Below, piece by piece: positions 57,049 through 64,000 of a stretch of 64,000 nucleotides of DNA (the first letter of the stretch is position 1; each line of letters opens with the position of its first letter). Under the pieces are notes generated by a model, which was not told the origin of the DNA, searched no databases, and saw only the letters and a list, made by a program, of their open reading frames with translations. The stretch lies in the IMG/VR virus record IMGVR_UViG_3300044974_001280, positions 1 to 64,000 of that record; one strand, 5' to 3'. The translations under genes and the position numbers were made by a program. This DNA comes from a virus.

Positions 57049-57301
57049 AAAATTTGACTCCTTTAGACTGAACGAGGATGTGAACAAGGACCTCTCTACA
57101 GCTAAAAAGCTTGTTAACGATCAGATGGATCTGATTCGTCAGGAGATTAGCAATGAAAAATCGCAGGAGGATCCACTCCAAAAGATCGGCAGTATTAAGA
57201 AGCAAGCCACGCTATATGCAGCCTTGCCTGCTCTGTTGAATAAACTAGCTGCTGCCATGGATGCAAAACAAAAATCAGGAGATAAAACAAACGTCTATTA
57301 A
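57041..57301 (+). CDS. Small putative internal head protein
   Basis: The 86-residue product starts MIKKFDSFRLNEDVNKD. MIKKFxxFR is identical in pattern to the start of the 62258 gene, and L-N-E at residues 10-12 is a potential prohead protease site, just as T4 internal proteins are cut after their short targeting peptide. The remainder is helical and Lys/Gln-rich, ending in GDKTNVY. It is coupled to the preceding gene by an 8-base overlap. Confidence 0.6.
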   Translation: MIKKFDSFRLNEDVNKDLSTAKKLVNDQMDLIRQEISNEKSQEDPLQKIGSIKKQATLYAALPALLNKLAAAMDAKQKSGDKTNVY

Positions 57302-57302
57302 T

Positions 57303-59771
57303 ATGAACAATTATTTCAGGAGTAACCCAGTAGCACATCAATTTCTTATCAGTACTCTGAATTTAAACGAGAATGCCTCGGTCGACAATTTGTTGAAGAA
57401 AACCACAGAGGCAGCTTTGGACACTTTCAAAAAGATCGTTTTTGATTTAACCACCAAAGAGAACAGAAACCCAGATAAATTTAGGAGTATGCTCAATGAG
57501 GTTGGGTCTGCCAAAGGGGTTAGAGGAATGATCGCCAAGATGAAAGATTTCGCAGAAGAAGCTGATATTTCTGATTCAAAATTAGCCCAGGTAAAGCAGA
57601 TCTATCTGGATGCCTTGGGACAAGTGGGAGAGGCTTTAAAAAGATTGGTTGAGATAGATGGTAAAATGGGAGCCATGATTTTGGATCACTATCGGCTCAT
57701 GGCAAAGAGACTTATCTCGGCCATGGATGATATTGCCTCTGCCTATTCTAAGAAGATTCTTCTAACTGAAAATTTTAGGACTGCCCTGAATTTGCCCCTT
57801 AACGAATCAGAAAACGTTGGGTTCCACGGGAGGATCAACAAGCTGAAGAAAAAGTTGGTTAATCTTATTTCAGATGCACAGGGAAAAGATGCCAAAAACG
57901 GATATGGCAGAGACTGGCAAAGGCTTTTCTCTGGGATCCACCAAAAACTCGAGGCCCTGATCAGCGATAAATCAGTTGTCTCCGAGCGGGAAAAGAAAAG
58001 TTTGCTAGAGATAGAAAAGCAGTCCGATAATTTAGCGGAAGAATATTACAACTACAAGATTAAGGCGGCTGAATTGACGATGAAGAAAATTATTGATGAT
58101 GATGAATTAGTAACCAAGTTTTCCGATGTAACTGATCTGTTGACCAAATCTTTAGATCTTATAGCCAAGGCTAACGTGCAAGAAGTTCTGATCGACCAGA
58201 AAATCAGAGAGGAATTGGAAGAGGTTGAAAACAAGATCGTGCAGAAGGTTTTTCCCGTCCGCCCGGGAGCGAAAGATTCTGATCTGAAGTTCAAAAAATC
58301 AGGTCTCATCTCTGCTGTGCAAAAGGCCTTAATGTCTGCATTTCCCTCTGTCAAAAAACTGCTTTCTGACCACGAGAAAGACAGTGGCACTTTTGGTCCG
58401 GCTACATCCCTGGCTATCAAATCCATCCAGACCTCATTGGGTAACAAAAATGCTAATGGTGACCTGGATAAACCCCTGCTGGATCTGATCTTGACTATGG
58501 AACAGGTAGCCGACGTGGACAAGAAAAAGATTTCAGCCGCTCTTAAATCGCTCAAAAGCTCCTATGCCATGTCAGAATCAAGAGTCCTGCAGATGTCCGA
58601 TTTCTCCAGACTTTCCGAGGCGGTTTATATCGATGATGATGACTTGCAAAAAGAAATCGAAAGAGGTCAGGAGGAACTGAAGAAATCTGGGTCTGGAAGT
58701 CTTTCTCATCTAGCCTCGGACGAAACGACGGGTGCGGATACAGCTCTGGCCAAGAAGCTGGCCAAATTACTGAGAGGAGGTGGTTTTAATAAAAACGCCG
58801 AAGAAGAGGATTTTTTAAAAGACGATGGCACCTTTAAGAATTCTTACCCCACCCGTTTTATCGAGTCTTGGCTCCAGTGCCTTTCTGCCACCAAAGAATC
58901 CAAAGACAAGCCTGGTTTCTTCTGGATCCAAGGACCTGATGAAAAAATTGGAGCACTATATTCAACCAAAAGAATTGCAGGAAACGTTAAAAAACCCTAT
59001 AACTGGGCCAAATGGAAAGAGATTTCAGGTGATGATTCTCAGGAAGAGAGAGAAAGGTTTGCCCGTTGGTATACCTCCTATTTCTCAGGTTTCGGGGGAC
59101 TCATGGACAAACAGAGATTGAATGTTGCCTCAGAGATTCTAACCTACTACGGAGATCCAAAAAACAGTACTGAGGCACCTGAAAATCTTCAATCTGAATT
59201 TAAAGACTACTGCTCAGTTTACGATGGTCTGAAAGATGTTCTGAGAAGCGGCAGAACTTCAAGGGACTCAGAACCCTATCAGTATTTTGCCCAAGGCTTG
59301 TTGACGAAAGAGACCATGAAGAAAATCTCTGAAGCTGTTTCTAAATTTTCTCAGTTGGACAAATCGGATCCAGATTTGACTTTTTATGATTTTATGATCT
59401 TAACAGTGTGTGTGTTTTTAACGGCTTCCTGTGTTGCCTGGGACGAGTCTAATAGAAAGTGGGCTCCTGCCTTTTCTATTTTGACCGACGGTGCACTATC
59501 TGATTCGGTTGTTAACAGAATCCTAGACGACCAGATTCACGATGCAGATCCCAGCGCACCCGTTCCTCAGATGTCAAAAGAATCTGGAGCCATGGTTATC
59601 AGCAAGGGCTACGATGGAAAAATCAAGACCATTTTCAAACAGAACTACAACAGAGCCCAAAAAGTATTAGAACCCCTGGTACAAAGACACGCGGACCGGA
59701 TGAACTATGTTGACAAAGACGATATAGAAAATTTCGATCGAGAAAATGTGTATGTAATTCCGAATTCTTAA
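57303..59771 (+). CDS. Large putative head-packaged protein with peptidoglycan-binding-like segment
   Basis: The ATG at 57303 is preferred over the ATG at 57261, which lies inside the preceding gene. The 822-residue protein starts MNNYFRSNPVAHQFLI, with LNLNE near residues 18-22 as a potential cleavage site. Residues 30-300 are helical. Residues ~330-395, including VKKLL, GTFGPATSLAIKSIQTSLG and DLDKPLLDLIL, resemble a PG_binding_1-type domain. The C-terminal ~350 residues are soluble alpha-helical with Trp-rich parts. No catalytic muramidase motif is recognised. It could be ejected to act at the cell wall. Confidence 0.5.
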   Translation: MNNYFRSNPVAHQFLISTLNLNENASVDNLLKKTTEAALDTFKKIVFDLTTKENRNPDKFRSMLNEVGSAKGVRGMIAKMKDFAEEADISDSKLAQVKQIYLDALGQVGEALKRLVEIDGKMGAMILDHYRLMAKRLISAMDDIASAYSKKILLTENFRTALNLPLNESENVGFHGRINKLKKKLVNLISDAQGKDAKNGYGRDWQRLFSGIHQKLEALISDKSVVSEREKKSLLEIEKQSDNLAEEYYNYKIKAAELTMKKIIDDDELVTKFSDVTDLLTKSLDLIAKANVQEVLIDQKIREELEEVENKIVQKVFPVRPGAKDSDLKFKKSGLISAVQKALMSAFPSVKKLLSDHEKDSGTFGPATSLAIKSIQTSLGNKNANGDLDKPLLDLILTMEQVADVDKKKISAALKSLKSSYAMSESRVLQMSDFSRLSEAVYIDDDDLQKEIERGQEELKKSGSGSLSHLASDETTGADTALAKKLAKLLRGGGFNKNAEEEDFLKDDGTFKNSYPTRFIESWLQCLSATKESKDKPGFFWIQGPDEKIGALYSTKRIAGNVKKPYNWAKWKEISGDDSQEERERFARWYTSYFSGFGGLMDKQRLNVASEILTYYGDPKNSTEAPENLQSEFKDYCSVYDGLKDVLRSGRTSRDSEPYQYFAQGLLTKETMKKISEAVSKFSQLDKSDPDLTFYDFMILTVCVFLTASCVAWDESNRKWAPAFSILTDGALSDSVVNRILDDQIHDADPSAPVPQMSKESGAMVISKGYDGKIKTIFKQNYNRAQKVLEPLVQRHADRMNYVDKDDIENFDRENVYVIPNS

Positions 59772-59803
59772 TTGCAAAAGGACTTAGTTTGAATTTTTAT
59801 TCT

Positions 59804-59811
59804 TATATTTG
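59804..59811 (+). promoter_or_regulatory. Bacteroidetes-like -7 box (TATATTTG)
   Basis: TATATTTG fits the TAnnTTTG -7 consensus of Bacteroidetes primary sigma promoters and lies 22 bases before the lipoprotein ATG at 59834. No well-spaced -33 TTTG is found (the nearest is too close), so support is partial. Confidence 0.4.
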
Positions 59812-59833
59812 GGTTCTTTATAAACCCATAATT

Positions 59834-60199
59834 ATGAATAGAAATTGGTTTTCTATTTTTTTAGCTGTGACAATTTCTTGCACAGCCGATCCTCAGCCCA
59901 TTCAAACAGAAATTCGCCCTGTCGACAAAACTGTTTATTTTCAGGATAAAATGCTCCAGACTGCCAGAATTTTAGAAAAGTCTGGCATCGATTTCAAATC
60001 TTCAGGAAAACTTCTTCATGCCCTGTATTTGTACAAAGAAAGGTACGGCACCATCGAGTTTGAAAAATTTCACGCCCAACTTCAGCAGGCAAACGGGTGG
60101 GGCAAGGCTAAAATTCTCAAAAAGAATCGAAAATTTGTCAGGATTGCAAAAGAAGTGAATCTAGACCTGACCAAGTTAGATTACATTAAATCCTTGTAA
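59834..60199 (+). CDS. Predicted small lipoprotein
   Basis: The frame is open from 59789, but the ATG at 59834 gives MNRNWFSIFLAVTISCTADP, a short lipoprotein signal peptide with lipobox V-T-I-S-C and modified Cys at residue 16. The 121-residue product is otherwise basic and helical (ILKKNRKFVRIAKEVNLDL). A TATATTTG box 22 bases upstream supports this start and host-type expression. Phage-encoded lipoproteins often block superinfection or aid lysis. Function here is unknown. Confidence 0.65.
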   Translation: MNRNWFSIFLAVTISCTADPQPIQTEIRPVDKTVYFQDKMLQTARILEKSGIDFKSSGKLLHALYLYKERYGTIEFEKFHAQLQQANGWGKAKILKKNRKFVRIAKEVNLDLTKLDYIKSL

Positions 60200-60226
60200 A
60201 GGGGAAATTATTTCCCCTCTTGTTTC
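60200..60226 (+). terminator. Possible terminator / hairpin
   Basis: AGGGGAAA (60200-60207) pairs with TTTCCCCT (60211-60218) around TTA, immediately overlapping the lipoprotein stop region. The following cttgtttct is only moderately T-rich, so termination may be weak. Confidence 0.5.
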
Positions 60227-60247
60227 TATAAAACAGAAACATCCGCG

Positions 60248-60790
60248 GTGATTAAAATTTTCGAAGGAGCTAGAAATTCAGGGAAAACATATCTGTCCTC
60301 TGAATTTTCTAAAATGTCCAACCTCCCCCTCTTTAAATTCCAATTCTCAGATTGGTTTGGCCTGCTGAATCTGACCGATCAAGATCCCAAGACCCACTAT
60401 TTTGCCCTGGGCAAAGAGCTCATGCTGCTCCAGACCAACAAAGAAGGTCTTTTAGCTGATTTAATCCTAGATAGAGGATTTTTAACTGTTTTTACCTGGG
60501 CTATTCTCAGTAGCAGAACCACTGAAGAAAATGCCATGACCCAATTTGATCTGCTTCAAACCATGGGTCTTCTAACCAATCTGCAGATCTTCCTGGTTGT
60601 TGGTAAAAATCCTAGTCAAGACCCCAGGAATAAGGACCACTGGGATTTCAGAGACGGCCAAGACGACGAGGCCAGAATCCTACTGAAGCTCTTGTCTCAC
60701 CTGAAAAAAATTGCTCCTCAGGTTCCCGTAATTGAGATCCAGAATGATTTTAGCCCTCGTACTCTTGCCCAATTAAGACAAAATTTTTAA
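60248..60790 (+). CDS. P-loop (deoxy)nucleotide kinase-like protein
   Basis: This 180-residue protein starts with GTG and has Walker A FEGARNSGKTYLS near residues 5-17 and LILDRGFLTVFTWAILSSR near 72-90, the D-R-x-(F/W) region of thymidylate and deoxynucleoside kinases. No complete LID signature is visible. It probably phosphorylates a nucleoside or nucleotide; the exact substrate is unclear. It ends 1 base before the asparagine synthetase gene. Confidence 0.6.
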   Translation: MIKIFEGARNSGKTYLSSEFSKMSNLPLFKFQFSDWFGLLNLTDQDPKTHYFALGKELMLLQTNKEGLLADLILDRGFLTVFTWAILSSRTTEENAMTQFDLLQTMGLLTNLQIFLVVGKNPSQDPRNKDHWDFRDGQDDEARILLKLLSHLKKIAPQVPVIEIQNDFSPRTLAQLRQNF

Positions 60791-60791
60791 T

Positions 60792-62195
60792 ATGTGTGGA
60801 ATTTTACTTTCCTTATCCGGGACCGACTCTGTTTTGAATAGCATCTCCCATCGGGGAATAGAAAGGAACACCCTAGAAAGAGATGGTGTTTTTTTAACCC
60901 ACCATCGTCTGCCCATTCAGACAGAGGCAGGAGACGGCTGGAAGCAACCTCTAGAAATTTCTCCTGGCATTTTCTTGATGTACAACGGAGAGATCTTTAA
61001 CTATGATAAATCTCTTTACACCTCTGATATTGATTATCTGTCCCGCCTTTTTGGGACTTGGACGGGAGGGGATTTTCAGATGTTCTGTGCAATTTTTCTA
61101 GCCCGTATTCAGAACTGGGATGGTTTTTGGTCCGTAGTCATCTACGATTCAAAGCAGAAGAATGTTATTTGCTTTACTGACCCTTTGGGTAAAAAATGTT
61201 TGTATAAGAACGAGGACGGGGAATTGTCTTCTGAAATTAAGTCCCTGGTGACCGAGTTTTCTCCACTTGATGTTTCCTATTTAAGTTCGGTAAAGAAATT
61301 TGGTTACGTGCCAAACGGTGACACTCCTTACCGAAATGTGAAGAGGCTGCTTCCCAACACAATCTATTCTTATTCTCTTCAGAGTCCTGATTTTGTCACA
61401 GTCTTTCCTCACTATTACAGATTTTTGAATTTTCCTCTTGCTGAATTATCTAATGCCTCCTACGATGAGCACATGGAGTGGTTATGGAACAAACTTTTCG
61501 AATCCGTTCAGAACAGACTTCTGTCTAAAAATTATCCTATTTCTCTCCTGGTGTCAGGGGGTTTAGATTCTTCTATCATAGCTGGTATTTTATCCGAATT
61601 AAAAGCTAGTACTACCTGGTTTAGTATCGAAAACGGAGAAAGAGAATACGTGGATCTTCTCTCCAAACATCTGGGACAAGAGGTTGTGTTTTTGGACTAC
61701 GAGGTTCAAAACGAAAAAAACGCCGAAATTTACGCCAGATGGAACGAGGGCCCGGTCGATCTAGGCTCGGTTATTCCCCAATATTATTTGTTCGAGTCCA
61801 TTAAGAAATTTGGTCAGCATCGGATAGTTCTGAGCGGGGATGGAGCAGATGAACTGTTTGGAGGTTATTCTCGCATTTTGGATTACGATTCCCAACAATC
61901 AGATGTCTTTCAAGAACTGTCTTTTTATCATTTACCCAGATTGGATAAACTCTCTATGGCTCACACTCTAGAACTGAGAAACCCTTTTTTGCACCTCGAT
62001 CTAGTCAGATTTGCCTTGTATCTGCCTTTGGAATGGAGAACAGGCAAAAAAATTCTTAAAGACACTTTTGGTCCTTTGCTCCCTTCTGCAATAATCGATA
62101 GACCCAAGGAGGCCCTTAAAAATCCTTTAATCAAACAGGATAAAATCAAATACAGACTCTGGGTAGCGGATCTCTTTGAAAACAATCATATTTAA
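60792..62195 (+). CDS. asnB: Asparagine synthetase, glutamine-hydrolysing (AsnB-like)
   Basis: This 467-residue protein has Cys-2 as N-terminal nucleophile (MCGILLSLSG) and the glutaminase loop ISPGIFLMYNGEIFNYD near 57-73. The ATP-pyrophosphatase domain has SLLVSGGLDSSIIAGIL near 250-266 (the SGGxDS loop) and LSGDGADELFGGYSRI near 345-360. It makes Asn or another amide from Asp and Gln. It is shorter than bacterial AsnB (~550). Related amidotransferases modify surface sugars or peptides, so a glycan role is an alternative to amino acid supply. Confidence 0.88.
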   Translation: MCGILLSLSGTDSVLNSISHRGIERNTLERDGVFLTHHRLPIQTEAGDGWKQPLEISPGIFLMYNGEIFNYDKSLYTSDIDYLSRLFGTWTGGDFQMFCAIFLARIQNWDGFWSVVIYDSKQKNVICFTDPLGKKCLYKNEDGELSSEIKSLVTEFSPLDVSYLSSVKKFGYVPNGDTPYRNVKRLLPNTIYSYSLQSPDFVTVFPHYYRFLNFPLAELSNASYDEHMEWLWNKLFESVQNRLLSKNYPISLLVSGGLDSSIIAGILSELKASTTWFSIENGEREYVDLLSKHLGQEVVFLDYEVQNEKNAEIYARWNEGPVDLGSVIPQYYLFESIKKFGQHRIVLSGDGADELFGGYSRILDYDSQQSDVFQELSFYHLPRLDKLSMAHTLELRNPFLHLDLVRFALYLPLEWRTGKKILKDTFGPLLPSAIIDRPKEALKNPLIKQDKIKYRLWVADLFENNHI

Positions 62196-62254
62196 AATCT
62201 TTTGGAGATATATAAGTCAGATGTTGCATCTACCTTATAAAAAACCAAAAGATT
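62196..62254 (+). promoter_or_regulatory. Late promoter within a 10-bp inverted repeat
   Basis: AATCTTTTGG (62196-62205) and CCAAAAGATT (62245-62254) are perfect inverted repeats flanking 39 bases that contain GATATATA (62207-62214) and an inner AGATG/CATCT hairpin. The right arm ends 3 bases before the ATG at 62258. Confidence 0.65.
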
Positions 62255-62257
62255 GTT

Positions 62258-63001
62258 ATGATTAAAAAGTTTTCTGAATTTAGAAATAGGGTCACACCAG
62301 GTCCCGATGACCAACCTGAACTCAATGAAGGAATAGGAGATTGGCTAGGTCAAACCTTTGGCAGTATTTGGGGAGGAGCCAAGGATCTATTGACCAAAAA
62401 AATAACAGCTCATCTGCTCAGTAAACTTGGTATCGAGGAGAATAGCATTTTCGCAGAGCTGGTGAGCAAATTCGTTCAGCAAATCCCAATCAGTGACTAT
62501 TACGGTATTTTGTTCAATTCTAAACTGAACGCCAAATACTTGGCTCCCAAAATGGCTGAAGCGGCAATGGAATTTATTTCAGGCCAGGGTTACGATGGTA
62601 TAGCTCAGTCTTTAGGTTTTAATCGTGATGGATTAATATACCAATTATTAAGGGAGACCTTCACTAACGAGGCAGCTAAATTGAATTTTAAAAAGAATTT
62701 AGAAAATTTCTTCCTATCGGTGTTTCAAGGATTTCCATCCACTAGTGCGACTGAATTTGAAAAAAGTTTGACTAGTTCTGAAAAATCCGCCTTAACGAGG
62801 CCTCTTCTTCAAACAGCCAAAGATAAAGGAATAAAGATGGATAAATCTGCTAGGGGAGAAGGAAATATTCTGACTAATTTCCTTACTAACATGCAGAATG
62901 CTAACCAGGCTAACTCTGCCCAAATTGCATCTTCCTCAACCACTTACAATCAAGGTCTAACTGCTCAGCAGTATGAAGATTTAATAAAATTCAGATCTTA
63001 A
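62258..63001 (+). CDS. Putative internal head protein
   Basis: This 247-residue protein starts MIKKFSEFRNRVTPG, sharing MIKKFxxFR with the 57041 gene. L-N-E at residues 22-24 (QPELNEGIGDWLG) is a potential prohead protease site. After it comes GDWLGQTFGSIWGGAKDLL, an amphipathic helix resembling the LKWFSNTFGG segment of the 56104 product, and a helical domain to residue ~170, then a Gln/Asn/Ser tail. It is expressed from its own late promoter. It is probably packaged with DNA; no enzyme motif is seen. Confidence 0.58.
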   Translation: MIKKFSEFRNRVTPGPDDQPELNEGIGDWLGQTFGSIWGGAKDLLTKKITAHLLSKLGIEENSIFAELVSKFVQQIPISDYYGILFNSKLNAKYLAPKMAEAAMEFISGQGYDGIAQSLGFNRDGLIYQLLRETFTNEAAKLNFKKNLENFFLSVFQGFPSTSATEFEKSLTSSEKSALTRPLLQTAKDKGIKMDKSARGEGNILTNFLTNMQNANQANSAQIASSSTTYNQGLTAQQYEDLIKFRS

Positions 63002-63019
63002 AAATATAACCCCGAATTT

Positions 63020-63376
63020 ATGAACATTAACGACGTTGCCCAAAGAGAAATTTTAGATTTCAAACAGTTCAGAGGAAAGGTAATGGATGACACCTACAAA
63101 CCTTTCGATCCTCAGAATCAGAAGGACTCTTATTCTAGAACAGGACTGCACCCCATCAAAAGGGAACCTGCTTATGATTTCGTAGGGTACGCGGACGCCA
63201 TCTTTTCTCCTGACAAGGCTGGTATTGGCCTGCCTGGTTACAACGCAGGACAAAGCAGACAGTACATCAACGCTATCGGTGGTCCTGGTCTGGCACAAAC
63301 CCCTGCTACTAACGAGTCTGAAAATCAGGAAATTGACGAACCTATAATTTTAGGTCTCAGAGATTTTAGAGGCTAG
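63020..63376 (+). CDS. Small putative virion protein with N- and C-terminal motif copies
   Basis: This 118-residue protein starts MNINDVAQREILDFKQFRG and ends PIILGLRDFRG: the IL-x(2)-(Q/D)FRG motif appears near both ends and resembles the amphipathic capsid-targeting-like motif of its neighbours. The middle is Pro/Tyr/Gly-rich (YDFVGYADAIFSPDKAGIGL) and probably extended. It lies 18 bases after the 62258 gene and is co-transcribed with it. Confidence 0.5.
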   Translation: MNINDVAQREILDFKQFRGKVMDDTYKPFDPQNQKDSYSRTGLHPIKREPAYDFVGYADAIFSPDKAGIGLPGYNAGQSRQYINAIGGPGLAQTPATNESENQEIDEPIILGLRDFRG

Positions 63377-63423
63377 GTTTGATTCAAGCCCGAAATTTTT
63401 TTTCATTCTGACGTAAGACGAGC

Positions 63424-64000
63424 ATGGAAAAAATTAGACTCGTTCACATTCTGACTGAATTAGATCACACAAGAGAAATAGCATCCGTAAATTCTCTATC
63501 GGTCTTGCCGAGTGTGGGAATAGAATACATTCAACAGGTAAATCAAAGATACACTGGTGACGATTGGAAGTTAGTTAAAGCTTTATCTCAAAATGAACAT
63601 ACCCGACACGGAGCAGGACATTATGGGGCTTTTCAATCTTTCAAGAAAGCCATTTTGGAAAATTTCACTCCTGATCTGGACGCCTTGATATTATGTGAGT
63701 GTGACTGCGTGCTTGAAGTATCCCCCGAGGCTTTCTTGATTAACGTTAAAAGAGGTTTAGAATTTTGTCAAACACACCAACTAAATTATTTTTCTTTGGG
63801 TGGGAGGTTTGCTTTAGGACATCTTCAATCTCCTATTTTAGAAACAGATCCCAGGTTCGAAGATTTTTACGTCACTAATAAAATTATTCTGGCCCATTGT
63901 ATAGTCTTAACCCCAATAGGCCGAGAATTTTATTTGAATGTACTGCAGGGAGATTCTTGGGACAGTCCAGATCTATGGTTTTTTGAAATCAATTGGAAGC
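63424..64000 (+). CDS. GT-A-like glycosyltransferase, 3'-truncated by the window edge
   Basis: The frame is open from the ATG at 63424 to the end of the window (192 codons). It begins MEKIRLVHILTELDHTREI, includes HTRHGAGHYGAFQSFKKAIL near 60-79 and DLDALILCECDCVLEVSPE near 85-103. This spacing fits GT-A enzymes in which a nucleotide-binding strand ends in an acidic D-x-D-like motif (here E-C-D). The rest continues outside the window. It may start a second glycan cluster, or be the true neighbour of the fibre region if the genome is circularly permuted. Confidence 0.6.
   Translation, partial: MEKIRLVHILTELDHTREIASVNSLSVLPSVGIEYIQQVNQRYTGDDWKLVKALSQNEHTRHGAGHYGAFQSFKKAILENFTPDLDALILCECDCVLEVSPEAFLINVKRGLEFCQTHQLNYFSLGGRFALGHLQSPILETDPRFEDFYVTNKIILAHCIVLTPIGREFYLNVLQGDSWDSPDLWFFEINWK

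Noticed and set aside
1-64000. tRNA genes, integrase/attachment sites, insertion sequences, homing endonucleases, replication origin
   Set aside because: None were recognised by eye. Gaps are too short for most, and a tRNA or origin search would need software.

Overview
This window looks like the genome of a strictly lytic, T4-like contractile-tailed phage (Caudoviricetes). I recognise homologues of the T4 packaging, tail, portal, prohead protease, capsid, head-completion and late-sigma genes, largely in T4-like order, together with T4-type replication genes. All genes are on the + strand, tightly packed and often overlapping, and the DNA is AT-rich. No intergenic gap exceeds 300 bases. A Bacteroidetes host is suggested, weakly, by near-absent Shine-Dalgarno sequences and a few TAnnTTTG boxes before non-structural genes. 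I saw no integrase, repressor, tRNA, CRISPR array or insertion sequence.

Layout. 1-4878: the 3' part of a giant fibre (collagen-like Gly-X-Y stretch, then a 17-residue beta-solenoid repeat). 4943-12855: a glycan island with four or five glycosyltransferases, a FkbM methyltransferase, a sulfotransferase, an APS kinase, a HIGH-type nucleotidyltransferase and an autotransporter-type heptosyltransferase. 12904-26053: neck/baseplate-like protein, small and large terminase, sheath, two tail tube genes, gp26-like baseplate protein and a tape-measure-like protein. 26124-29158: dCMP deaminase, an ECF-like sigma factor and a RecB/Cas4-like nuclease. 29255-34508: membrane and virion-like proteins, including a probable -1 frameshift gene. 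34564-38742: gp55-like late sigma factor, gp4-like head completion nuclease and two tandem portal genes. 38753-48122: heptose kinase, DNA ligase, clamp loader, guanylate-kinase-like enzyme, RNase H/FEN, UV endonuclease, Fpg/Nei glycosylase and a stand-alone 3'-5' exonuclease. 48184-59771: head morphogenesis, comprising large internal proteins, a protease-scaffold fusion, the major capsid protein and putative packaged proteins. 59834-64000: lipoprotein, nucleotide kinase, asparagine synthetase, two more head-type proteins and a truncated glycosyltransferase.

How the parts may work together. A GATATATA element precedes most structural operons and resembles the T4 late promoter -10 box; the gp55-like protein is the natural reader. 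Several copies lie inside inverted repeats, and one sits inside an intrinsic terminator hairpin. In the head module, a gp21-type protease is fused to a scaffold made of fourteen 14-residue repeats, each with a potential (L/I/V)-x-E cleavage site. A promoter-like element and an in-frame ATG inside that gene suggest the scaffold is also made alone, as in lambda C/Nu3. Several neighbouring proteins begin with a short motif like the T4 capsid-targeting sequence, often followed by an L-N-E site, suggesting a set of head cargo proteins. The glycan island beside the fibre, plus the heptose kinase, suggests that the phage decorates its own fibre with a heptose-containing, possibly methylated and sulfated glycan.
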